This document shows, one piece after another, positions 7,119 to 15,307 of a DNA stretch of 64,000 nt. A program made the position numbers and the translations under genes. The notes under the pieces are model-generated. The model was not told the origin of the DNA. It searched no databases and saw nothing but the letters and a program-made list of their open reading frames with translations. Position 1 is the first letter of the stretch. Every line of letters begins with the position of its first letter. This DNA is from Marinimicrobium agarilyticum DSM 16975 (GTDB lineage Bacteria; Pseudomonadota; Gammaproteobacteria; Pseudomonadales; Cellvibrionaceae). Location of the stretch: NCBI RefSeq assembly GCF_000423345.1, contig NZ_KE384008.1, positions 252,857-316,856 on the forward strand, read 5' to 3'.

Positions 7119-8321
7119 ATGACCACGTTTTTTCACGCCCTGGGCGGCCGGGTTCTGATGCCGGCTTTACTGCTCCTCCTCGCTGCATGTCACTCCGCAT
7201 CGGTCGATCGCCCGGCGGCCGCTGAGCCCGCCAACCCCGATGCCACGCCCGCAACGCAGGCGCTGCTGAGCAATATGCACGAGCTCAAAGGCGAAGGCTT
7301 TATGTTTGGCCACCAGGACACCATGGCGTACGGCGTCCAGTGGCAGAACCAGCCCGACCAGTCTGACATCAAGCGGGTGACGGGCGCCTACCCGGCGCTT
7401 TATGGTTGGGATATTGGTCACCTGGAGCGGGGCGATGCCAGCAACCTCGATAGCGTCAATTTTCAATCAATGCGCCAATGGATGCTGGATGCCTTTGAGC
7501 GGGGAGGGGTAGTCACGGTCTCCTGGCATATGACTCACCCGGGCACGGGCGTAGGCTCCTGGAACACTGACACCGGCGCTGAATCGTTGCTACCCGGCGG
7601 CGAAGACCACGGGGCCCTGAAGGCCTCTCTGGACCGTTTTGTCGAGTTCGCCCGTTCTCTGGAAGTCACTTTGCCCGACGGAGAGCGCGGCTTGATGCCC
7701 CTGATCTTCCGGCCCTGGCACGAACACAATGGGGACTGGTTCTGGTGGGGCAAAGGCGCCACGTCCGAGCAGGACTACATCGCCCTCTGGCAATTTACCG
7801 TGAATTACCTGACAAAAACTCAGGGCCTGGACAATCTGCTCTTCGCCTTCTCTCCGGACCGCAGTCGTCTGGAACTGAGTAATTTCGAGTCCGCTTACCT
7901 ATACGGATATCCCGGGGATGACTACGTCGACATCATGGGTATCGACAACTACTGGGACCTGGGCCACCCGAGCAACGAGGCCTCAAAAAAACAGAACCTT
8001 GAGCAGTTCGTCGCGAGTCTGACCGGGTTGGCGAAACTTGCTGCAACACACGAAAAATTGCCGGCCATGACCGAAGGCGGGCAGGATACGCTGTTCGAAG
8101 CCGACTTCTTCACGGGGCGGTTGCTCAGTGGATTGCTCGCCAATGAGTGGACGCGGCAAATTGCCTATGTGCAACTCTGGCGCAATGCCAACCGCGAGCG
8201 AGAGCAAAAGGACCATTTCTACGTCCCATACCCGGGGCATCCAACGGAAGAGAATTTCATGGAGTTTTACCGGCACCCGGCGACGTTGTTTGAAGGTGAC
8301 TTGCCCGCCATGTACCGCTAG
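7119..8321 (+). CDS. GH26 beta-mannanase-type lipoprotein
   Basis: A secreted glycoside hydrolase of family 26, expected to cut beta-1,4-mannan or related glucan. The 400-aa protein has a lipoprotein signal (ALLLLLAAC, lipobox Cys at residue 24), so it is likely attached to the outer membrane. The family signatures FRPWHEHNGDWFWWG (acid/base Glu202) and PAMTEGG (nucleophile Glu319) are both intact. The spacing fits Cellvibrio Man26 enzymes (recalled). There is no carbohydrate-binding module. The gene stands alone behind a LacI-type palindrome at 7068. Exact polysaccharide cannot be read from sequence. Confidence 0.9.
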   Translation: MTTFFHALGGRVLMPALLLLLAACHSASVDRPAAAEPANPDATPATQALLSNMHELKGEGFMFGHQDTMAYGVQWQNQPDQSDIKRVTGAYPALYGWDIGHLERGDASNLDSVNFQSMRQWMLDAFERGGVVTVSWHMTHPGTGVGSWNTDTGAESLLPGGEDHGALKASLDRFVEFARSLEVTLPDGERGLMPLIFRPWHEHNGDWFWWGKGATSEQDYIALWQFTVNYLTKTQGLDNLLFAFSPDRSRLELSNFESAYLYGYPGDDYVDIMGIDNYWDLGHPSNEASKKQNLEQFVASLTGLAKLAATHEKLPAMTEGGQDTLFEADFFTGRLLSGLLANEWTRQIAYVQLWRNANREREQKDHFYVPYPGHPTEENFMEFYRHPATLFEGDLPAMYR

Positions 8322-8619
8322 AGGCACCGCAGGTGAGAGGGTGTCCGCTGGGCTGCCGTCTGATGGCTGATTGACCGGCCCGGAGGGGAGACCCGCTGCC
8401 ACTTAAAAAAAGGGCGGCGGGGGACCGGCATCAGGAGCGCCGAGATGGGCACTCATAGGGGTTAATCCCGTCACTGCACAGCCCGCGGCGGACACCTGTT
8501 GTAAGTATAGCAACTGGGGCGGGGTTCGATAGCGGTGGGATAGTCTATTGCGGAGCAAAAACAGTGACGCATATGGCCTCACTGACATATGGCTGCTATG
8601 CTCTGGTCAACGATAGCCT

Positions 8620-10173
8620 GTGAATGCTTGCGCCTCTATGACCCCGGTTCGGATAGCACTGATATACCTTTCACTCGCCTCCCTTTGGATTTTGCTCTCG
8701 GACCGACTGCTGTTCGGATGGGTTGCCGCTGATTCCACCAGCTTTCTGTTCTGGCAGACGGCCAAGGGCTGGTTGTTTGTGGGCGCCTCCAGCGTAATCA
8801 TTTATTTTTTGGCGGAGCGCTTGAACCGGGCACTGGCCCGGCAGCTGGAGATGAAGCGGCGCCATCTGAATGTCCTCCGTCGCAAAGCCTACACCGACTA
8901 CCTGACCGGATTGCCCAACCGGCGCTTCGGGCTGCGCACTGCGCGCCGTATGATTCGGCGGGCGGAGGAGCGCGGCAGCGGTTTCGGCATGATTCTGCTG
9001 GATGTGGATGACTTCAAGCGTATCAACGACAACCTGGATCAGAACGCGGGGGATGACCTCATCGTCGCGGTCGCACTGCGACTGCAGCGCCAGTTGCAAA
9101 CCGGTGAGCATCTGATTCGACAGGGCGGGGATGAGTTCATGTTGTTGTGTGCCGGCATAGAGGGCCGCCACCGCATTGGCCAAAGAGTCTCGGCGTTTCT
9201 GGATTCTCTGGCCGAACCTTTTGAGCTGCAGGGCATGGAACTGAATATCAGTGCCAGCGCCGGCATCGCCTGCTATCCGGAGGATGGCGGTCAGCTTTCG
9301 GAGTTGACCCGCAACGCGGATCTTGCACTTCATCAAAGCAAACGCTACAAAAACTGTTTCAATTTTTATCAACCGGCCTTCGCTGAAACCCTCCTGCACC
9401 GCTTCGATTTGCAACAACGCTTGAGTGACGCTCTGGAGAGTGAAGCGCTGACCGTTTATTTTCAACCGATTTACGACACGGTGCTTCGCCGCTGCACCGG
9501 CGCGGAAGCGTTGGTGCGTTGGCCGACGGAGGACGGATTTATCCCGCCCTCGGAGTTTATTCCCGTCGCTGAGCAAACCGGGCAGATTCGGGCCGTTGGT
9601 ATTTTTGTGCTCAATCGGGCCTTTACCCACACCGTGGCGTTGATGAAAACGCTTGATGTGTCGTTGACCATCTCCGTCAACGTCTCTCCCAAGCATTTTG
9701 TGGAAGGGCGCATTGTCCGCGATGTGGAGCAGGCGCTGGCCTCGACGGGGATCGACCCGCGCTGCGTCATTCTCGAAATTACCGAAGGCGTACTCCTGAA
9801 TAACGTGCATGATGTTTCGGAGTGGCTTCATCGGTTGATTGCATTGGGTGTTTCCATCTCAATGGACGATTTTGGGCAGGGTTACTCCTCCCTGAGTTAT
9901 TTGCGCGACCATCCATTTCGTTATTTGAAAATCGACCGCAGCTTTATTCAGACGATGGAGCGCTCTCCCAAAGATCGAGCGCTGGTAGAGGCCAGCTTCA
10001 GGATGGCTCGAGCCCTGGAACTGAAAGTGGTGGCGGAAGGCGTGGAAACTGAGGGCCAGCAAACCGCTCTGCGGGACATCGGGGTGGATTATCTGCAGGG
10101 CTTTCTGCTGTCCCGCCCACTGCCCGCCGATGACTACCAGGCGCTGCTGCAAACGGAGTACCGCAAAGCGTGA
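8620..10173 (+). CDS. GGDEF-EAL protein (diguanylate cyclase/phosphodiesterase)
   Basis: A 517-aa inner-membrane signalling protein controlling cyclic di-GMP. Two N-terminal hydrophobic segments (IALIYLSLASLWILLSDRLL; WLFVGASSVIIYFLAERL) precede a cyclase domain with intact GGDEF (residues 169-173) and an EAL domain starting near residue 280 (EAL 296-298). The phosphodiesterase residues look complete: NVSPKHF, EITEG, DDFGQGYSSL, LKIDRSF, EGVET. Both activities are therefore possible. There is no periplasmic sensor domain of any size. Start is GTG 8620; ATG 8638 is an alternative, and neither has a clear ribosome site. The stop overlaps the next GTG start. Confidence 0.9.
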   Translation: MNACASMTPVRIALIYLSLASLWILLSDRLLFGWVAADSTSFLFWQTAKGWLFVGASSVIIYFLAERLNRALARQLEMKRRHLNVLRRKAYTDYLTGLPNRRFGLRTARRMIRRAEERGSGFGMILLDVDDFKRINDNLDQNAGDDLIVAVALRLQRQLQTGEHLIRQGGDEFMLLCAGIEGRHRIGQRVSAFLDSLAEPFELQGMELNISASAGIACYPEDGGQLSELTRNADLALHQSKRYKNCFNFYQPAFAETLLHRFDLQQRLSDALESEALTVYFQPIYDTVLRRCTGAEALVRWPTEDGFIPPSEFIPVAEQTGQIRAVGIFVLNRAFTHTVALMKTLDVSLTISVNVSPKHFVEGRIVRDVEQALASTGIDPRCVILEITEGVLLNNVHDVSEWLHRLIALGVSISMDDFGQGYSSLSYLRDHPFRYLKIDRSFIQTMERSPKDRALVEASFRMARALELKVVAEGVETEGQQTALRDIGVDYLQGFLLSRPLPADDYQALLQTEYRKA

Positions 10174-11729
10174 AAGTATGGTTTCTCTCGCTTGGTGCCG
10201 GAGCATTGTTGTTGGTTGCCGTCGCGATCGCAGGCACAGAGGCCGGGTGGTGGTTCAGTTCTCCGCCTGATGACCCCGTACTGGCTGAACAGCCCGACCC
10301 CAGCGGCTATCAATGGCGTGAACGAGCCTGTGACTTTGAGGCCGACTGGCGCACCGACGTGCTCTGCGGAGATTTACTGACGCCCCTGTATGTCACGCCC
10401 GAAGGTCCGCGACGCTTTCGGCTGCCGGTCGCCGTGCTCAAATCCGATGCGCGCCAGCGGCGCGAGGACCCCATTATCTATTTGCCGGGGGGGCCGGGTG
10501 GCTCGGCGGAACTGACCGAAGAGGGGATCGAGTTCTGGCAATCCTGGCAGCTGTACACGCAAAGTCAGCGCGACCTGATACTGATCGACCGACGCGGCGT
10601 GGGCAAAAGCGATCCCGCCCTTACATGTCCGGAGTACGACCGCTACAGCGAAGCCATTCTCTCCGAGGCCATCTCCGAACAACAGGAAAATCGTGAAGCG
10701 GGGGACATTCTCCAGCGTTGTTTCGAACAACTCGAAGCGTCCGGCACTTTTCGCTCCGATCAGTTCGGCACGATTGTCAGCGCCCGTGACCTCGCGGCCC
10801 TGATGGGTTTCCTTCCCTACGAGAAATACAACCTGGTGGGCGTTTCCTACGGCACCCGCCTGGCGCTGGCCACCGCTGATCTCGATACCGTGCGGCAAGC
10901 GGGCTGGGTTCGCAGCCTGGTGCTGGATTCGGTCTACCCGCCGGACCAGGGCGGCCTGATCAGTTGGCCCGGCGTGGTGACCCACAGCGTCGAGCGCTTT
11001 CTCGCCTGGTGTGAAGGCCGGGCAGGGTGCGCCGAATCCGTTGCCGACCTGGACGCGTTGCTGGCCGAAGCTCTCGAGTCACTGGCCCAAGAGCCCATGT
11101 ATCTGAGTATTCCCTCCTGGTCCCGGGATGAAAGTCGATCCGTCGCAGTGGATGACCGGCGACTGTTTACCGCCATGTTCGGGGCCATCTATGACCGCTA
11201 CCGCTGGCCCGACATTGTCGAAGGATTAAGAGGGGCGGTTGAACGGGATGCGGAAAAACTCAAGCCCTTAATTGAAGTGTTTATCAATCAGGCGCTGGAC
11301 GGGAGCTTCTCCTACCTGACCTTTATGGCGGTGGATTGCCTGGATCACACACTGGGTACGGAAGCGGAATACGTTGCGCAGCTGGCGCAGTACCCACAGT
11401 ACCGCCAGTACCTCGGCCGTTGGGACTCCCACGTCTGTCGCTGGCTGGGCACGGCGGAAAAGCCGCTACCGACCTTGGAGCCCTTGCCAATTCCAACCCT
11501 GATCATGGCCGGTGAACAGGACCCGGTCACCCCCGCCCAGTGGGCGCGGGACCTCGCCCAATCCTGGCCCTCGGCGCAGCTCTACGTGGCTGACAATATC
11601 GGTCACTCCGTTCTCTGGTCAGACACCTGCGCCGAGTCCAGCCTGGGCGCCTTTCTGGATAATCCGAAAGCGCAGTGGACCCCGATGGCACCGCGCGGGC
11701 CGAAGGGAAAGCGGGAACCCTGTGAGTAG
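10170..11729 (+). CDS. S33-family alpha/beta-hydrolase, TAP-like peptidase
   Basis: A 519-aa exported hydrolase with an N-terminal hydrophobic signal or anchor (LGAGALLLVAVAIAG). It has an alpha/beta-hydrolase core with oxyanion region YLPGGPGGSAE, nucleophile Ser226 in VGVSYG, and the TAP-type C-terminal domain supplying Asp451 (GEQDPVTP) and His479 (NIGHSVL). This layout matches tripeptidyl/prolyl aminopeptidase-like proteins. It starts with GTG overlapping the GGDEF-EAL stop by 4 bp, so the two are coupled. Substrate is inferred only at family level. Confidence 0.85.
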   Translation: MKVWFLSLGAGALLLVAVAIAGTEAGWWFSSPPDDPVLAEQPDPSGYQWRERACDFEADWRTDVLCGDLLTPLYVTPEGPRRFRLPVAVLKSDARQRREDPIIYLPGGPGGSAELTEEGIEFWQSWQLYTQSQRDLILIDRRGVGKSDPALTCPEYDRYSEAILSEAISEQQENREAGDILQRCFEQLEASGTFRSDQFGTIVSARDLAALMGFLPYEKYNLVGVSYGTRLALATADLDTVRQAGWVRSLVLDSVYPPDQGGLISWPGVVTHSVERFLAWCEGRAGCAESVADLDALLAEALESLAQEPMYLSIPSWSRDESRSVAVDDRRLFTAMFGAIYDRYRWPDIVEGLRGAVERDAEKLKPLIEVFINQALDGSFSYLTFMAVDCLDHTLGTEAEYVAQLAQYPQYRQYLGRWDSHVCRWLGTAEKPLPTLEPLPIPTLIMAGEQDPVTPAQWARDLAQSWPSAQLYVADNIGHSVLWSDTCAESSLGAFLDNPKAQWTPMAPRGPKGKREPCE

Positions 11730-11759
11730 TGATGGTGGTGGGAGTAAAAACACGGACAT

Positions 11760-11785
11760 AAAAAAACCACCCGGTTGGGTGGTTT
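11760..11785 (-). terminator. hairpin terminator, probably the displaced original tRNA-Asn terminator
   Basis: AAACCACCC/GGGTGGTTT stem with a GGTT loop; on the minus strand it is followed by a run of seven Ts. It lies just beyond the truncated tRNA-Asn copy at 11808. Before the island inserted it would have terminated that tRNA. It may now also end the S33 gene from the other side. Confidence 0.75.
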
Positions 11786-11807
11786 CTTCGGTCTAGCACG
11801 TGGCTAG

Positions 11808-11858
11808 TAATTTGGCTCCGCCTGCTGGGCTCGAACCAGCGACCCAATGATTAACAGT
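11808..11858. repeat. attachment-site repeat, left (partial tRNA-Asn 3' end)
   Basis: 51 bp identical to 16436-16486. It consists of the 3' part of tRNA-Asn (CCA end, T-arm, variable region and anticodon arm) plus five flanking bases; the tRNA 5' part is absent. This is the footprint of integration by a tyrosine recombinase into a tRNA 3' end. Confidence 0.93.
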
Positions 11859-12276
11859 TAATAGCAAAAATCTATCAGATCAATGATTTACGGTTGTTTT
11901 GTCTAATGATCTGACTTCTGAAGCCCTCTGGTCAAGCCGGGGTTTCCCTCTATTAGAGGATTTTTGAGCAGAAAATAAGTCGGAAAAAGGGAGGTAATAG
12001 GTTGTAAATAGGTAAATTTGTAATTTTTATCAAAAATAGCAATTAGCTGTAATTTGTTGATTTTTCATGGTTTTCGCTATTTTTGGCGTTTTTCGTGGTT
12101 TTTGCCTTATTGACGTTTATTAATCATATTTGATAAAAACCGCGCCCGGTGCCACACTTAAGTGAACCTACGGTTTACAATTAGCTCTAATAATAAAACT
12201 GGCCAAAGTAAACATTGAGGTGTCTCCGCCGATAAGCTTGGTGGGGAATGGCCGAATACCTAATCTGGAGATAGGC
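11859..12276. other. AT-rich intergenic region upstream of the hicBA-like pair
   Basis: 418 bp without a supportable gene, rich in T-runs (repeated tttttgg/tttttcg words). A possible promoter is TTGACG at 12110-12115 with GATAAA at 12132-12137, reading toward the toxin-antitoxin pair; this is a weak call. Confidence 0.4.
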
Positions 12277-12618
12277 ATGAAAGCTCAAAAGTTGATCGTT
12301 CGCTGTTTGGTAAGTAAGCGGAAGGGCGAGACGCTGTGGGTTGCCCAAAGTGTCGAGTTTGGATTAGCAGCCCAAGGTGATAGTCCTGAAGAGGCGCAAC
12401 AGAAGCTGTTTGCGCAGGTTGATGACTATATTAAGGAGGCCCTTAGGGAGCCTGAATATAGAGATCAGCTGCTGAGCCGAAAGGCTCCGATTGGCTTCCG
12501 CCTTGAGTACGCTATGTATACTTTCTTCGTGAAGTGCAAGCCAATAGGGCAACTGATTTCTAGCTTCACTCGCCCGAGTGAGCATCGCGTGGACACACAC
12601 GAGGTGCGTTGCGCGTAA
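12277..12618 (+). CDS. HicB/DUF1902-like antitoxin candidate
   Basis: A 113-aa protein whose N-terminal half has the HicB-type pattern ETLWVAQSVEFGLAAQGDSP followed by EEAQQKLFAQVDDYIKEAL. It ends LLSRKAPIGFRLEYAMYTFF and lacks an obvious ribbon-helix-helix or HTH domain at the C-terminus. The start at 12277 follows GGAGAT. Its stop overlaps the ATG of the downstream HicA-like gene (TAATG), as in toxin-antitoxin operons. It would neutralise the HicA-like partner; this is inferred from family and order. Confidence 0.62.
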   Translation: MKAQKLIVRCLVSKRKGETLWVAQSVEFGLAAQGDSPEEAQQKLFAQVDDYIKEALREPEYRDQLLSRKAPIGFRLEYAMYTFFVKCKPIGQLISSFTRPSEHRVDTHEVRCA

Positions 12619-12974
12619 TGTCTGGCAAGGCTCCGCTGAAAGTTAAGGATGTTGAGCGGGGCCTGGCGGCCCTAGGTTTCGAGAAGCTTCCCACCACAGC
12701 TACTTCTCACGCCAAGTGGCAGAGGAAAGGTTTTATTGGGCGTAAGAACAAACCTCACAAGTGGGTCGTCACCGTCGACGCCCATCTCTCGCCGTTCCAT
12801 ATCAAGCTCATTAAATCGATGGCAAAACAGGCTGGTCTATCCGAGAAGCAGCTTAGAGAAATCTGTACAAAGGATGGACAGAAGAAGGCCAGGAATGGAC
12901 AGCTATCATGGCTCAAAAACCTGTACGGAAAGGTGCCTGATGACGGTACCCCATTAAACGCTGATGCCCAATAG
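12618..12974 (+). CDS. HicA-like toxin candidate
   Basis: A 118-aa basic protein resembling the HicA double-stranded-RNA-binding-type mRNA interferase. It shows LKVKDVERGLAALGFEKL, a SHAKW segment where HicA carries its catalytic GSHxxY/F, VVTVDAHLSPFHIKLIKSMA and KQAGLSEKQLREIC. The catalytic-type His is kept in T-S-H. It is longer than typical HicA (about 60-80 aa) because of insertions and a C-terminal extension. Here it follows the antitoxin, the reverse of the usual hicAB order. Good as a family guess, not proven active. Confidence 0.6.
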   Translation: MSGKAPLKVKDVERGLAALGFEKLPTTATSHAKWQRKGFIGRKNKPHKWVVTVDAHLSPFHIKLIKSMAKQAGLSEKQLREICTKDGQKKARNGQLSWLKNLYGKVPDDGTPLNADAQ

Positions 12975-13205
12975 CCGGCTTATTTTCCGGTTGAGCCTGA
13001 TTTGAGAGTGTTTCTTGTAGCAATATAAGGTTATCTGGCTTGTTCGTGCCTAACTCTATCTGGGGCAGGCTAGCAAACATCTTTCTACTAAAACCTTTGC
13101 TCGAAATCGACTACGATGCTGACTTATGCCAACAGCCGTATCCGCTGCACCGTGGGTGCCCTATGTCGACGCCGCCTCGCTCGCAGACATGCGTCGTTGG
13201 AGTTA

Positions 13206-14216
13206 TTAGTCAAATGGCATGGAAAGTGACTGCCCTTTCTTAGGGGCTGCCATGTCCAGTCTAACCATGAACTCGTCCCAAGATGTGCTTGTCTTCATAA
13301 GCATGATAACGCCGTGTAAGTGTTGAGCTAGCGCTGGATGCCCAACGTCGTCAGTAAGCCATTGGTGGTGCCTAGCTTTCCTGCGACCTTTTTTGTCCTT
13401 GGGATTCTTTTGTTCCAGCTCTTCTCGAATCCCCGGAGCTAACCGATCATAGACAATGTCATTGGTATATTTGGCGACTACCTGTGGTTTGTTTACTTTG
13501 ACGCCTCTCCAGTGCCATCCTCTAAGCCTAAATATCTGTTTATAGAACTCGTCGGGAAACCTCTTGGCCCAGGCTGCGAGTTCCCTTGCAAGGTAGGTGT
13601 CTAGGATTTTTTGCAGCGCACGCCGGTCCCTTACATCTTGATACCCAGTCGCCTCGTCGACTAAAGCGATGATACCGACGTTGGCTAAACCCCGTATCAG
13701 TACATCCGCCGCTTTGACGATATGAGCGAATTGTAAGGGGATTTTTTTGCCGCTTTCCAAAAGATCATCCCGAAACTTCAAGTAGACCTCGGCCACGTTG
13801 GGCAATGCTGCTGCATCGTAGCCCACCGCTTTCCCACCTTTTTGGCTTCTATAGAAAATTGGTTTAGTCGATTCAATCAGGTCTTCGGATATGTAAGGTC
13901 TAAGTGCAGCTGCGCTTAGGAAAAAAGGAAGCTGCTCGCCCGAGCTCAAAACCCCTGTGCCCGCTTTGGGGGAGCGGGACCTGCCTAAAGCTCGAAGAAA
14001 GGTCGCCTGGCTAATAACACGTGTGCCATCGGGCAGCACTGCGCAGTCAATCGTCTTATTGCCTAAGTTAAAATCCCCTTCAAAAATAGCCTCTGGGGAG
14101 TCTTTTTCCCACCTTGCGGCAGCGGCGCGTTTAGCAATTTCAGAGCGCTCTCGACTAGTGAGGGCTTTAGCTCTTGCGTGTCCGCCTGCAGCCCTAGAGT
14201 TATGTTCGTCGGTCAT
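13206..14216 (-). CDS. P63C domain-containing protein
   Basis: A 336-aa protein. The N-terminus is basic and Ala-rich (GGHARAKALTSRERSEIAKR). The C-terminal part matches the P63C domain: FPDEFYKQIFRLRGWHWRG, VVAKYTNDIVYDRLAPG, GRRKARHHQWLTDDVGHPAL. P63C proteins occur in phages and genomic islands and their function is unknown. The gene reads leftward from a cluster of repeated operator-like sites at 14229-14286, which suggests tight regulation. No other identifiable catalytic motif. Confidence 0.82.
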   Translation of the reverse strand: MTDEHNSRAAGGHARAKALTSRERSEIAKRAAAARWEKDSPEAIFEGDFNLGNKTIDCAVLPDGTRVISQATFLRALGRSRSPKAGTGVLSSGEQLPFFLSAAALRPYISEDLIESTKPIFYRSQKGGKAVGYDAAALPNVAEVYLKFRDDLLESGKKIPLQFAHIVKAADVLIRGLANVGIIALVDEATGYQDVRDRRALQKILDTYLARELAAWAKRFPDEFYKQIFRLRGWHWRGVKVNKPQVVAKYTNDIVYDRLAPGIREELEQKNPKDKKGRRKARHHQWLTDDVGHPALAQHLHGVIMLMKTSTSWDEFMVRLDMAAPKKGQSLSMPFD

Positions 14217-14228
14217 TGGAGTTCACCA

Positions 14229-14286
14229 TATGCTTGCATTTCTATTTTGCAAGCATATGCTTGCAAATTAAAAAATGCAAGCATTG
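14229..14286. promoter_or_regulatory. cluster of four ATGCTTGCA sites with a 22-bp palindrome
   Basis: ATGCTTGCA occurs near 14230 and 14256 on the plus strand, and its complement near 14249 and 14275. The middle two join into a perfect 22-bp palindrome (14246-14267) centred on CATATG. It begins 13 bp upstream of the P63C start, in its promoter. The binding protein is unknown; iterons are an alternative reading. Confidence 0.7.
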
Positions 14287-14402
14287 TAAAAAATTGATTT
14301 GGGCAAGGAGACAAACTCCTAAGGCGCTAAATTAGTCTTTCAAACCGAATTCTATCGTGGAAGGAATCCTTTACCTGCCGCTAATTGGACTGATGCTGAC
14401 GA

Positions 14403-15074
14403 TCAGAAGCGGGGATACCGGGTAGCCTGGACACGCTTTGGTAAGCGCTTGTAGTGGCGGTTCAGGATTGCCCTACTGCTGTGGCCTAGCTGCTCGCCGT
14501 CGCTGTCAGAGCCGGCTTTGGCGCGGATGTCGCGAAACTGGAACTTCTCGGTAATGATGTCCAACGTCATGGCCTTGTTTTGCAGGCGCGTCCACGCAGT
14601 TGTGAAGGCGGCGTCCCGCAGGCGCTATCCCCGGTTGTCAGATATCACGTAGACAGAATCGATGCCAACTTTGTTCTGTGTGTTCAGAGCCCTGTTGATC
14701 GCCTCCTTCAGGTCTGGGCTCCATTCAATCAGTAGCCGCTTTCCGGTTTTACTCTGCTGGATGCCGATGCCCTCGGCGCTGAGCTGGGAATGTTTTAGGC
14801 TCAGCAGATCCACGCGTCGCTGACCGGCGATGTAGCGCGCTCTGGGTACCTCTGGATCTTCTGGGCGGGTGTAGCCCCACCGCACGGCGTATCTGAGCAC
14901 ATGGGTAATCAGTGCCAGCTCGAGGTTGGCCTGGTAGGGCGTTGACTGACCCACCAGATCGTGACACCGGGCAATGTGTGCCGGTCGGATATCAGAGGGG
15001 CTCATTTGCCCAAAGGCCTTGTCGAGGCGATCGAGCTGCTTCTCCTGTGCCTTTTGGGTGTTCCGGGCCTTCTT
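14403..15074 (-). pseudogene. tyrosine recombinase (integrase) relic, amber-interrupted and 5'-truncated
   Basis: Phage-type integrase sequence runs through this frame. It has a core-binding segment (QKAQEKQLDRLDKAFGQM), box I Arg in AGQRRVDLLSLKHSQL, the beta-strand Lys in QQSKTGKRLLIEW, and, after a TAG at 14625-14627, the box II region FQFRDIRAKAGSD...QLGHSS and RHYKRL. TAG stands where family members usually have Gln. The usual His of box II is Arg (RDIR). Upstream of 15075 the frame meets another TAG and the N-terminal arm-binding domain is missing. It is therefore not functional as a normal gene. It probably derives from the enzyme that inserted the island. Confidence 0.85.
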
Positions 15075-15307
15075 CTAGGGGACCGAGTCGCGGTGTCGGT
15101 CGGTTATCGCTTACATCAGGTCAGACGGGGAATCTTCCTTTAGGTTGTCAGTCTGCACCGGGCGCGGAATACGCCAGCTCATACTCTTCGATGGGGAAGT
15201 ACAGCGTCCTGATTCTGGAAGTGATGCATTGTTGAGCAAGCTTGACTCCATGAAGGCAAGTAATGGTTGAGGTTGCTTGTGCGGTGGCTTCTTTCTCAGT
15301 GATGGGA

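Noticed and set aside
8392-8421. Possible terminator after the GH26 gene (CCCGCTGCC / GGCGGCGGG around an A-run)
   Set aside because: The A-run lies in the loop, not after the stem, so it does not look like a working intrinsic terminator on either strand.
15105-15190. Small minus-strand frame (about 23 aa) upstream of the integrase relic, possible excisionase
   Set aside because: Too short, no helix-turn-helix pattern and no ribosome site.
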